Below are positions 1-9,000 of a DNA stretch of 64,000 bases, piece after piece. Origin of the DNA: Lachnospiraceae bacterium KM106-2 (GTDB lineage: Bacteria; Bacillota; Clostridia; Lachnospirales; Lachnospiraceae); the NCBI GenBank assembly GCA_009731425.1, contig AP018794.1, positions 875,960 to 939,959 of the forward strand, written 5' to 3'. A program made the position numbers and the translations under genes. Every line of letters begins with the position of its first letter. Position 1 is the stretch's first letter. Below the pieces are notes generated by a model. The model saw only the letters and a list, made by a program, of their open reading frames with translations. It was not told the DNA's origin and did no database searches.

Positions 1-54
1 TGTTACCGATGGTATGATGATAATTCATGGACGTTTCGCAATTTAGAAGATTAG
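1..54 (+). CDS. C-terminal end of a protein cut by the window edge
   Basis: Frame 1 is open from the first base and stops at TAG 52-54. The 17 residues seen (CYRWYDDNSWTFRNLED) are rich in Trp, Tyr and Asp. That composition fits the end of a carbohydrate-binding or wall-binding module, but so short a tail cannot be assigned. Most of the gene lies upstream of the window. The alternative is chance open frame. Confidence 0.4.
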   Translation, partial: CYRWYDDNSWTFRNLED

Positions 55-174
55 TAAATTTTAAATCTACGGATTTTTTTAATTTTCTAAAGCTGTAAAT
101 AATTACAAAACATTATATAATAGACAGTATGCAATAGTATACATAATAAAGTAAATTAAGGATGGGTGAATTAG

Positions 175-630
175 ATGATACATCTTGAACAAGTTACAAA
201 GGATAATTGGAAAAGAGCAATTTTTGTTACAAGTGATATTAAAGATAAATATCCACTAATTGAGAACTGGGTAATGAGTGCGGCATTTTCTATTGTGCAG
301 TCTGTTTATGAAACAGAGTGGGATTATAGAATAATTATGGATGATAATCATGTGATAGGAGGAGTACTTTATGGAATATGGGATTATAATGGTACAAAAC
401 GATACTTATTATGTCGTTTCGTAATTGATGTAAATTATCAAGGAAAAGGATTGGGTCAAAAAGCACTCCCAATTATACTTAGATACATGTATGAACAATA
501 TAAATGTAATGATATCTACCTTACTGTGGAAAAAAGTAATTCTCGTGCAATTCATATTTATGAGAAATATGGTTTTATTGCAACTGGTGAGGTTGATGAA
601 GGTGAAGAGGTATATGTTCTAAGAAGATAG
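175..630 (+). CDS. GNAT-family N-acetyltransferase
   Basis: A 151-residue protein of normal GNAT length. It should transfer an acetyl group from acetyl-CoA to an amine; the substrate cannot be predicted. The acetyl-CoA binding motif A is seen at about residues 85-105 as VDVNYQGKGLGQKA, the Q/R-x-x-G-x-G/A signature. A motif B segment follows (VEKSNSRAIHIYEKYGF, about 121-137), where Tyr often acts as the general acid. The start is preceded by a purine-rich AAGGATGGG at modest spacing. It stands alone between the cut gene and a secreted protein, in an AT-rich accessory region. Confidence 0.85.
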   Translation: MIHLEQVTKDNWKRAIFVTSDIKDKYPLIENWVMSAAFSIVQSVYETEWDYRIIMDDNHVIGGVLYGIWDYNGTKRYLLCRFVIDVNYQGKGLGQKALPIILRYMYEQYKCNDIYLTVEKSNSRAIHIYEKYGFIATGEVDEGEEVYVLRR

Positions 631-877
631 TATTTATAACTAGATCCTTTTGTTTTGTTTAGTAAAGAGATGTTGATTTTGTATCATTGATATTAAATGT
701 TCTAGCAATAAATCCATATTGATTTTGATAATAACAGATTTGCCTGGAATATGGACAGAGTGTATTTCGTAAGTAAAATCACTTAGAATATAGGAAAAGG
801 ATAGACAAGAGTTAGGCATTATGTTAATTTCGTTTATGTAATTAATTAGTTTATGACAAGATATTATGAGGAATAAA

Positions 878-3115
878 ATGATATATAAGAAAGTACAAAA
901 GTTAAAAGGAATTTTAAGTTCTATTCTAATAGCAATGTTGATAATGACAAATATTGATGGTATTAAACAGATACCAATGAGAGCTAATGCGGCAACTGGT
1001 TTTAACTCGATAGAAAATAATTACATAAGTGCAAAAATGACAAGAGCCGGAGATACAGGAAATGTTGCATTAGGAAAAGCAACCGGAATTTACTGGGCGA
1101 ATGGAACTTCTCAGAGGGGGAATCCTGACAGACCGTATTACTATGCTACAGATGGAATCAGCAATAATACAACAAACTATGGTGAGTTTGGAGCAGATAA
1201 CAACACCGGATCAAGTTATCTGGAAATTGATCTAAAGCAAATATATTCTCTTAATAGACTTGAGTTGTTGCGATACTGGGGGGATGGAAGAACCTATAAA
1301 GGTACTGTGATTGCATTGTCACAAGATGGAAAATTTTCAAATCCTAAAATAATATACAATTCAGACAGTGCAAATATACATGGCTTTGGTGCTGGAACAG
1401 ATGAGTTGTATCAAGAGACATCATCAGGAAAAAGTATTACGTTTAAAAGTTGTAAAACACAATACATTAGAGTATATATGCACGGAAGTAATAAAAACAA
1501 CACGAATCATATCGTTGAAGTGAAAGCATTTGTTGATTATAAGAAATTAACGAATTTAGCATTAGGTAGAAATGTTTCTTATTATTTAACAAATGGAGAT
1601 ATGAAACTGGGAGAAAAGTCGGATCGTCCGAGTTCCATGGCCGTAGATGGTAATAAGACCAATGGTAGTAGCAATTATGCTGAATTTGGTTCAGACGATG
1701 ATACGAATTCAAGATATATGCAAATAGATTTAGGAGACAGCTTTTCCGTACATATGATAAATATGTGGAGATATTGGAATGATGGAAGATTTTATAATGG
1801 AACGGTAATCGCACTGGCAGAAAATGCTGATTTTTCAGATGCTTTTGTCATATATAATTCAGATAAAGCAAATGTACATGGATTTGGTTTTGGAAGGGAA
1901 GATTTATATCAGGAAACTGCTGCTGGCATGAGTTTTCAATTCAATAAAGTAAATGCGCGATATATTCGTATTTATATGTGCGGAAGTTCAAAACATAATA
2001 CGAATCATATAGTAGAAGTTGAAGTATTTGGAATAGGAATTGATGATCTTGTAGATCCAGATGTATCGATGCCAACCAATATGCCGATTATGACAGTTGC
2101 ACCGACACCAACCGTTACGCCAACCATGACACCGACAGCAACACCAATGGCAACATCAACGGCGACGCCAACAGCAATACCAACGGCGAAGCCAACGGAA
2201 ACACCAACAGCGACGCCGACAGCAACACCAATGGCAACACCAACGGCGAAGCCAACGGTAACACCAACAGCAACACCAACGGCAAAGCCAACGGTAACAC
2301 CAACAGCGACGCCGACAGCAACACCAATGGCAACACCAACGGCGACGCCAACGGTAACACCAACAGCAACACCAACGGCAAAGCCAACGGAAACACCAAG
2401 GTCGACGCCAACAGTAACACCAATGGCAACACCAACGGCGACGCCAACAGTAACACCAATGGCAACACCAACGGCGACGCCAACAGCAACACCAATGGAC
2501 ACACCAACAGCAAAGCCAACGGTAACACCGACAGCGATGCCGACAGCAACACCAATAGCAACACCAATGGCAACACCAACGGTAACACAAACAGCAACGG
2601 CAAAGACGATAGCGACACCAACGGCAACACCAATAGTGACACCAACCCCAATCATAACGCCAGTACCGATGTTACGGCCATCACTAGAACTAATACTAGT
2701 AACAACATCATCTTCAACGGCGTCAGAGGTATGGCATGAATCAGATATCCTAATGATACAGAATGTCCCAAGTAATTGGGATAGTTCAAACGTAATGAAG
2801 AATCAAAAAAAATCAAATCTACTAGTCCTAACAAAAGTAACACCACAAGAGGAAAGTCATAGCAGAGAAGAGAATGATTTTGATGTGACATCCAATGATC
2901 CTAGAAAAGAAGAGGAATTACCGAAAGGGAAAACAAAAAGCGAAGATCATGAATTGAAGTCTGATAATAAGGGAATCGATAAAGAGAAAATCGAAAAGAA
3001 GGACCAGTCTTGGATTAACGTTTTATTTATCGTTCTTGTGATTGTAGCAATATTTGTTTATCTAAGAAGGAATCAATGGAGAGATAAAAGTAAGAAAAAA
3101 GAAAATAATATATAA
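878..3115 (+). CDS. Membrane-anchored surface protein with two discoidin-like domains and a Thr-Pro linker
   Basis: A signal peptide (about residues 1-38, ending near ANA) is followed by two copies of a domain of about 155 residues, roughly 62-218 and 224-385. Both carry the pattern DRP-x-YATDG/MAVDG, then YxEFG, IDL, and a final [11 protein letters not shown], as in F5/8 type C (discoidin) or NPCBM-like beta-sandwiches. These usually bind glycans. About 190 residues of (A)TPT repeats form an extended wall-spanning linker. The C-terminus is a charged stretch, a hydrophobic segment ([18 protein letters not shown]) and a basic tail, so it is probably anchored in the membrane rather than by sortase. 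An in-frame ATG at 866 exists, but only 878 has a properly spaced GAGG. No catalytic domain is visible, so adhesion or scaffolding is inferred. Confidence 0.8.
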   Translation: MIYKKVQKLKGILSSILIAMLIMTNIDGIKQIPMRANAATGFNSIENNYISAKMTRAGDTGNVALGKATGIYWANGTSQRGNPDRPYYYATDGISNNTTNYGEFGADNNTGSSYLEIDLKQIYSLNRLELLRYWGDGRTYKGTVIALSQDGKFSNPKIIYNSDSANIHGFGAGTDELYQETSSGKSITFKSCKTQYIRVYMHGSNKNNTNHIVEVKAFVDYKKLTNLALGRNVSYYLTNGDMKLGEKSDRPSSMAVDGNKTNGSSNYAEFGSDDDTNSRYMQIDLGDSFSVHMINMWRYWNDGRFYNGTVIALAENADFSDAFVIYNSDKANVHGFGFGREDLYQETAAGMSFQFNKVNARYIRIYMCGSSKHNTNHIVEVEVFGIGIDDLVDPDVSMPTNMPIMTVAPTPTVTPTMTPTATPMATSTATPTAIPTAKPTETPTATPTATPMATPTAKPTVTPTATPTAKPTVTPTATPTATPMATPTATPTVTPTATPTAKPTETPRSTPTVTPMATPTATPTVTPMATPTATPTATPMDTPTAKPTVTPTAMPTATPIATPMATPTVTQTATAKTIATPTATPIVTPTPIITPVPMLRPSLELILVTTSSSTASEVWHESDILMIQNVPSNWDSSNVMKNQKKSNLLVLTKVTPQEESHSREENDFDVTSNDPRKEEELPKGKTKSEDHELKSDNKGIDKEKIEKKDQSWINVLFIVLVIVAIFVYLRRNQWRDKSKKKENNI
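2101..2660 (+). repeat. Degenerate tandem repeat encoding the Thr-Pro linker
   Basis: About 560 bp built from 6- and 12-bp units of the type ACACCAACGGCG/ACACCAACAGCA, with longer blocks repeated at roughly 60-120 bp. The units stay in frame and encode A/V/K/M-TPT. The array produces long spurious reading frames on the minus strand (Val-Gly and Leu-Pro repeats), which are shadows. Copy number is likely to vary between strains by slippage. Confidence 0.9.
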
Positions 3116-3120
3116 AAGTT

Positions 3121-3185
3121 AGCTCTGTGTCAAGCATTGGGGGCGAGGTTTCTACGAAACCCGCTCCTTACTTGACATCAGAGCT
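3121..3185. repeat. Long imperfect hairpin beside an IS remnant
   Basis: AGCTCTG-TGTCAAG at the left pairs with CTTGACAT-CAGAGCT at the right, with one bulged base. Inside, GGGGCGAGGTTTC pairs imperfectly with GAAACCCGCTCC across a TAC loop. A weak U-rich stretch follows (ATTTATAT), so it may terminate the upstream surface-protein gene. Its position at the edge of the ISL3-like remnant also suggests it derives from a terminal inverted repeat. Confidence 0.55.
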
Positions 3186-3187
3186 AT

Positions 3188-3690
3188 TTATATGTTTAGA
3201 AGAAAGAGTTCTATATTTGGCCATGACAAATAAGCATCTTCTTTAATCCATTCCCATAAAGCTAGCTGTTCGTTGATAAGAGTATTTCGGACTTTGAGAG
3301 ATTTCATAAAATCACTCCTTTAAATGATGAGCTTTTCGAAGATCGTCGTTATAAAGAAGCATGATATCACACGATTGCTAATCTTGTGGATTTAAATGAT
3401 CATATCGTCCTAAGAATAAGATTATTGCTTCGTTTGTAGTATTTACGAAGTGATGCAGGCATTATCCTTTGAAGACGTTTCCTTGCGTTTTCAATTGCCC
3501 ATGTAACTTGTCTTGTAAAGTGATATTTATCGATGATTACAGTTACATTTGTAAAGTATATATGAGCCTAATTCGCATATGTTTGCCACATATCACAGAT
3601 AAAGAACCTTACTTTGTAGCGTTCAGATTTTGTTATGTTACGGAAGTATTGACTTAAATGTGATTGTGTTCGATCTGGCTATTGTTTAGG
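3188..3690 (-). pseudogene. Decayed ISL3-family transposase fragment
   Basis: Reading the minus strand from about 3690 down gives a transposase core interrupted by stops and frameshifts: YFRNITKSERYKVRFFICDM, then WQTYAN, a TAG at a normally coding position, VIIDKYHFTRQVTWAIEN and ARKRLQRIMPASLRKYY, followed by a frameshift to LLYNDDLRKAHHLKE, a TGA, and further drift. The D-x-W and IDK(Y/F)H blocks are typical of ISL3 DDE transposases. A 39-codon frame at 3307-3188 with a neat AAAGGAG is a piece of the same gene (LALWEWIKEDAYLS) in another phase and not a separate gene. Neither the N-terminal zinc finger nor the terminal EGxNNKIK region is present, so the element is dead. Confidence 0.75.
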
Positions 3691-3967
3691 CGGGAGGTGT
3701 TTTGCGGTATTGGCGATTAGCAAAACAGGTGGGTATTGGGGGAACTAGTGATTGAGCTTTTTTTAGAGTTAGGGAGGGATTTCTTCGCTAAAGCTTAGAA
3801 ATCCGCCTCTGCTTGTGGGGATAAGCTGCGACAGTAGGGAGCGTTTGGCGTGAGTGCTGAGGCAGTGTTGGTTGGGAGAGGAAGATTGTGGAGAGTAAAT
3901 ATTAGGTTATCTTGAACGGACGCAGGCAATCTCGCTAGGCGCACTTATGGTTGGTGAAAGTTTGTTT
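3691..3967. other. Gene-free, G-rich stretch with short hairpins
   Basis: No convincing reading frame. Compared with its AT-rich surroundings it is rich in G on the + strand. Local hairpins include GTTTTGC-(14)-GCAAAAC near 3700-3727 and GGATTTCT-(12)-AGAAATCC near 3777-3804. It could be remnant mobile DNA or the 5' part of the transcript running into the repeat at 3968. No RNA family is recognised. Confidence 0.4.
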
Positions 3968-4013
3968 ACGATACGGTGAACCGTATCACAAGTAAGGTGG
4001 AGTTTATTGAAAT
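3968..4013 (+). repeat. Palindromic direct repeat, copy 1
   Basis: Contains the perfect palindrome GATACGGT-GA-ACCGTATC, then CACAAG and a GGAGTTTATTGAAAT-like tail. A second copy lies at 5415-5460, identical through the first 25 bases and about two thirds identical over the last 21. The two copies bracket the methyltransferase gene. Confidence 0.8.
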
Positions 4014-4077
4014 TTCAAATATGATATTAATAATGAAGATAGGAGTAGAATTATTGTAGATAATAGTGATTTTACTC

Positions 4078-4118
4078 TTATTTTTATAGCTATCACTATT
4101 AAAATGTGGTAATATATG
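4078..4118 (+). other. Hairpin upstream of the methyltransferase gene
   Basis: TAATAGTGAT and ATCACTATTA form a 10-bp perfect stem around a U-rich loop, ending about 50 bp before the methyltransferase start. Terminator or attenuator roles are both possible; there is no clean 3' U-tract. Confidence 0.4.
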
Positions 4119-4158
4119 TAATAAATTGCCGACTACTTTATTAGAGGAGGATGAGAAA

Positions 4159-4962
4159 ATGATTGATATTAATAATATGTCAAATATAAAAATATTATCT
4201 GAGCAATACAATAACATACATAATCTTAAAGTTAGAAAGAGTTTACATGAAAAATATAGTACCAATCTAATTGGATTTCAAAAGTGGATGTTTAATCAAT
4301 ATCAGTTTTCATCAAAGATAAAGGTTTTGGAATTGGGGAGTGGAAGAGGAGAGATGTGGAGTTATTATTTTAATAATAAAATCCTCCAAGATTATGATAT
4401 GGATATCACATTATCAGATTTTTCTGAAGGTATGGTGGAGCATTTGCAACAAATTTATCAAGATAGGAAAATTGATATCAAGAAAATTGATATTTTAGAG
4501 ATACCGTTTGAGAATGAATCATTTGATCTTGTGATAGCAAATTCTATGCTATATCATGTTAAGGATATTATGACTGCTCTTTCAGAAGTGAAACGTGTTA
4601 TGAAAAAGAACGGAAAATTTTATTCTGCTACATTCGGACTCAATGGTATGACACAGTATCTTTTTCATGCGTTTGAACAACTAGGTATCAATTATAATAA
4701 TGGAATGAATATTTCATTTACGTTACAAAATGGAAAGCAGTTATTAGAAAAGATGTTTGAGAAAGTAGAAAGATATGATTATGAGGATGCATTAGAAATT
4801 GATAAGCTAGAGGATTATTTAGATTATATTTATTCGATGGCATCATTACAAGGACTTGACCGAAAATATTATGATGTACTATTGAACTATTTTAGAGCTA
4901 AACAAGTAGGTGGATACCTACATGTACCAAAAGAATATGGTATGTTTTTGGCAACTAAGTAG
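4159..4962 (+). CDS. SAM-dependent methyltransferase, class I (Methyltransf_11 type)
   Basis: A 267-residue Rossmann methyltransferase. Motif I, VLELGSGRGEMW, lies near residues 57-68. The acidic turn after strand 2 is LSDFSEGMVEHL, the motif with the adenine-contacting Asp is IDILEIPFENESFDLVIA, and LYHVKDIMTALSEVKRVMKK is the post-I region typical of ubiE-like enzymes. The natural substrate is unknown; this family covers small molecules, lipids and drugs. An upstream TTG at 4126 opens the frame, but the perfect AGAGGAGGA box fixes ATG 4159. It stands alone between two copies of a palindromic repeat, like a small cassette. Confidence 0.85.
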   Translation: MIDINNMSNIKILSEQYNNIHNLKVRKSLHEKYSTNLIGFQKWMFNQYQFSSKIKVLELGSGRGEMWSYYFNNKILQDYDMDITLSDFSEGMVEHLQQIYQDRKIDIKKIDILEIPFENESFDLVIANSMLYHVKDIMTALSEVKRVMKKNGKFYSATFGLNGMTQYLFHAFEQLGINYNNGMNISFTLQNGKQLLEKMFEKVERYDYEDALEIDKLEDYLDYIYSMASLQGLDRKYYDVLLNYFRAKQVGGYLHVPKEYGMFLATK

Positions 4963-5075
4963 AGGTGAGATTTTATTTTATATATGGTAGTATTATTAAG
5001 AAAGAGAATCAAGAGTTTTAGAAGTGAAGGAATTCTAGATGAATGATTAAATACATATAGTATGTCAATAATAAA

Positions 5076-5101
5076 GGCAAGGGAGCTGGAACTCCCTTGC
5101 C
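5076..5101 (-). terminator. Rho-independent terminator reading leftwards
   Basis: A perfect 10-bp stem GGCAAGGGAG-(6)-CTCCCTTGCC. The U-rich tail (TTTATTATT) lies on the minus-strand side, so it terminates leftward transcription. It is therefore placed to end the candidate micropeptide transcript starting near 5270. Confidence 0.6.
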
Positions 5102-5179
5102 ATACCAAGTGTATTACGATTCCACTACATTTGTAGGCCCCTTCCACTCAATATACTTATCCTTCCACAACTTAAGTGG

Positions 5180-5269
5180 TTATTTGTTGATTAGGGATAT
5201 TAGTGATATGATAATTTCGATGAAATTACATAACACTAAAAGAAGTGTTAAAACTTCAATTATTGTCAT
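5180..5269 (-). CDS. Candidate hydrophobic micropeptide, type I toxin-like
   Basis: A 29-codon minus-strand frame with an AGGTG ribosome binding site 8 bases before ATG. The peptide begins MTIIEVLTLLLVL and continues CNFIEIIISLISLINK: one hydrophobic helix with an early Glu. This is the layout of small holin-like or TxpA-type toxins of Firmicutes type I toxin-antitoxin loci. After the TAA the same phase stays open for another 21 codons (PLKLWKDKYIEWKGP...), so this may be a longer toxin (about 50 residues, as TxpA) truncated by a stop. A leftward terminator follows at 5076-5101. An antisense RNA is not proven, although TTGATT-17-GATAAT at 5187-5215 on the + strand could start one. The alternative is a chance hydrophobic frame. 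Confidence 0.35.
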   Translation of the reverse strand: MTIIEVLTLLLVLCNFIEIIISLISLINK

Positions 5270-5414
5270 TGGAAACACCTACTTTCAAAGAAACTAAATG
5301 TAGGATAAGAAGGCAATATTACTTGGTTACATATATGTTAACAGACGAAAGATTGAAGGAGTATAGACTTGTAATGAATGGGAGTAAGTCTGAATTTTTT
5401 ACTCTCCTTGAACC

Positions 5415-5460
5415 ACGATACGGTGAACCGTATCACAAGCAGGGGGAGTTTTACTGAAAT
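5415..5460 (+). repeat. Palindromic direct repeat, copy 2
   Basis: Second copy of the 46-bp repeat seen at 3968-4013, with the same GATACGGT-GA-ACCGTATC palindrome followed by CACAAG and GGGGGAGTTTTACTGAAAT. Confidence 0.8.
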
Positions 5461-6003
5461 AGGAGATAATAAGAAGAAATCGGGAGTAATTTCGTCGGAA
5501 TTGATGAAATGATATTTCCGATTTTATTATAATATAGAGTTGGAGTTACATATTAATTGAGTATGATAACCAAAGAAAAATTAATGAATACGCTATGTTT
5601 GAAATGCAAGTAGAATATCAACTTTGATATTGTATTCTAAGGATGTAAGTAAACAATGAGAATATTAGAGATACTTAAGAAACATATAAAGATACATAGG
5701 AAGTAATATATCCATAAGTGATACCTGTTATTGGTATAAAAAACCAATGAAATTACTCTAAAGAACAAAATAAAAGTTGTCGAAAAATTTATCGGAAATT
5801 ATTCCAAAGGATACAAGATGAGGAAGAATCGATTCGTGTAAAGGGGGCGATTGGAGGAAAGGAAGAAACTACGATAATAAAGTGAAGCATAATTAATTCA
5901 CAAACCTTTAATGAGAATGCCAGTTAGAGTTGGCGATATTTGTCTAGCTTTTATAGGTTAGAAAACAAGGGTAAAGATAAGTATGAGTATAAAGGATAGG
6001 GAT
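5461..6003. other. Gene-free stretch before the CotH-family gene
   Basis: No credible gene was found in about 540 bp. There is a small hairpin ATTGGT-(7)-ACCAAT around 5735-5753 and an imperfect TCGGAA/TTTCCGA hairpin near 5495-5521. The first 60 bases resemble the DNA after repeat copy 1 only loosely. It presumably holds the promoter of the CotH gene, but no clear -35/-10 pair could be chosen. Confidence 0.4.
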
Positions 6004-9000
6004 ATGAACACAAGAAATAAGTTAAGAAAAATTATAGCAGCTATTTTAATTGTAGTAAACTTACTTAGCACAGGAAGAATGGCGCCTATACAAGCGCATG
6101 CAAAAGAGAAAAAGCAACAAGAGAATGTGCTCCACATAGAGATCAAGGAATCTGGTGATATGGAGTGCTTTTTCGAAATAGGAAAAGGAAAGAAGACGAC
6201 ATCCGCAGGAAAAGTCAATTCTTATATAAAAGAGGAAACGTATTATTTATTATTGCCATCACAGATTGATCTATCAGTAACGGAAGTATTGGTTGAGGCG
6301 AAGGATAACACTGAGATTTTATGGGATGGACAGTCTTTGAATGAGATTGCTGGAAAAGGATTAACGAAGGGGGAACATACACTCACACAAAACGGGAGAA
6401 GCTATCCTATCGTCTTTATGCAATCCAAAGATATGCCAGCAATGTATATAAATACAGATGAACTCGATAAAATACATGCAGATAAAGAGTATAAAACAAA
6501 AGGGACAATGACGCTTGTGACAGCAGATGGAAGCATTGAATATGATGGTAACCTGTCTCAGCTAAAAACAAGGGGAAATACTACTTTTTATAATGATAAA
6601 AAGCCATATCAGTTGAAATTAAGTGAATCAACGAGTTTATTAGGAATGGGAACTGCTAAAACATGGATTTTGTTGGCGAATGCCAATGATCAATCGCTCA
6701 TGCGGAATAAAATAGTTTATGATCTTGCCAAACAAGCCGGTATCCAACACAGTGTAAGCGGAGATTGGATCGATCTTTATATAAATGGTGACTATAAAGG
6801 AAACTATTTATTAAGCGAAAAGGTAGAAGTAGGAGTAAACCGCGTAGATATCAATGATTTAGAGAAAGATACGGAACAAGCAAATCAAGGAGTCGACTTA
6901 TCTAGTCTTCCTGTGTTTGGCTCAAATCAAGCGAAAGCAGGAAGCAAGAAGGGAACTCAGATACCAAATAATCCTTCTGATATTACAGGAGGTTATCTGC
7001 TAGAACTTGAGGCACTCAATCGATATGAAGAGGAGCCAAGTGGTTTTGTGACGAAGAAAACACAGCCAGTAGTAATCAAATCGCCTGAATATGCATCAGA
7101 AGCTCAGGTTTCGTATATTTCCAATATAGTACAGCAGTTTGAAGATGCTATTTTCTCTAAAGATGGTATTAATCCAGAAACAAACAAGCACTATTCAGAG
7201 TATTTTGATATGGATTCCTTTGTGAAAAGGTATATCATTGATGAGATTTCACGTAATGTGGATGCTGGTCAAACGAGTTGCTTCTTCTATAAACAGGCAG
7301 GGGATGACGAACGAATCTACTCAGGGCCTTGTTGGGATTATGATACTTCATTAGGAAGGAAATGGGGGATGGCTTCGTCTCCAACAGGTCTTGGTTATCA
7401 AAAGTTTACAGTGGAGGGTAGTGTAAATTGGTATGAGAGATTATATGAATTTACTTCTTTTAGAAATCAAATCCGTAAGACTTATAATGACATATTTTAT
7501 CCATTATTAGATGAAATGATCAACACAACAATTCCACAATATATAGAGCGATTATCAGCATCTGCTATGATGAATGAGTTACGCTGGCCGGATGAACAAC
7601 ATGGAATTCCATACGATAAGGATCAGAAGATCGTACATTCCTTTGTTAGAGATCGTTTTAACTGGCTCAATAGTGTATGGACAAACGAATTGGAAAAGGA
7701 AGAATCTCAAAACGTTCCCGCAAAAGTAGTATATGTAAAAAATGGTGAAGGAACAGAGGGTGCTGGACAGGGAACTAAAGATTCGCCATACCTTAATATT
7801 CGAACTGCTCTCGCTCATACGAAGGATGGAGATACCTTAAAATTGATCGGTCACGTGAAGTATACAGCGTTCGAACCACATATCGATGGATCTGCAAAGC
7901 CATTACTTATTAACAAGAAGATTACAATTGAAGGAGATGGCGATTCCACAAGTCTTATGACGAGATCAGGAATTCAGTTAGGTGCAGATGTTACATTTAA
8001 AAATTTTAATTTGCAAATGATTCCGGAAACGATACTTGGAAAGAGCTTAGGTACACTAGCAGAAAGAAGTACCACAATTTTTTCAGCAGGACATAGTCTT
8101 ACTCTTGATGGAGTAAATACAAAGATGTCTAGCAATCCGAGTCAATATTTGGTTCGTCCTTATATCAGTGCAGGAAGATATAAGGGAGATGGTAAGTTAG
8201 GAAATAACTCAGTAATTCGAATTATAAATCCAGTGGAAGAAACGAAAATAGCTGCGATTTATGCCGGAGATTATTGGTATGATACACAGATGGATGTAGA
8301 TCTTCATTTGGATGGCAAGTTACTAGATACCAAGCTATATGCAGGAGGGATAAATGGTAGATTACAAGGTGATATCAAAGTAAATCTATATGGAAAGAGT
8401 AACCTTTCTAGCATCAATAAAGATAATTTTGAAGGAAATATCAATCTATGTCTTAAAAAAAATTATTTCACTACAGTTCTTAGTGTTGATGGTCTAAACG
8501 AAGTAGTATTAGAAAATGATGCAAGACTTACAGTACCGGATACAGGAGCCTTTAGAGCGAATAAAGTAATCTTAGGTAACAGAGCAATTTTAGATTTTCG
8601 ATATATGGCTGGAAATCCAAGTGTAACAGGAGAATTCCTTGGAACAGAGAATGTGACCGATATCCAGCAATCAAGCATTGTGATCTTAAATAATGATCAG
8701 TTATTAACTATTGGTGGTCTTGTTAAGGGGACTACAAGATTAAACTCAAATGGAGTTGAATATATTCCTGATTTCAAAGAGAATCATATCTATATTAGTG
8801 CCAATATTTTATCTGATGGAGAGTTTTCTATGGAAGGATCTTCTCATAGAAATTTTGAAATCCAAAAGATTACGGAACAGAATCGTATGGTCTGGAAGGT
8901 CTGTAGAAAACAAAATAACGATGTAAGTGGTTTTAAAACTTTTACATGGGCAGGTGGTACCGAACAAATTGAAGAACCAGAGTTATTTCAAGAGTTTGTA

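Noticed and set aside
640..819. A 59-codon minus-strand frame (MPNSCLSFSYILSDFTYEIH at its start)
   Set aside because: Composition is not absurd, but there is no ribosome binding site and no family resemblance, and it lies in AT-rich spacer. It may be a relic; not supported as a gene.
2005..2655. Long minus-strand frames of Val-Gly, Leu-Pro and Cys-Trp repeats
   Set aside because: They are antisense shadows of the Thr-Pro linker repeat, with no ribosome binding site and no plausible protein composition.
3188..3307. A 39-codon minus-strand frame with AAAGGAG before ATG
   Set aside because: Its sequence (LALWEWIKEDAYLS) fits the ISL3 transposase reading in another phase, so it was merged into the pseudogene.
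3691..3967. Group II intron or integron attC site as an explanation for the G-rich hairpins
   Set aside because: No reverse transcriptase or integrase, and no recognisable domain V or core-site sequences were found.
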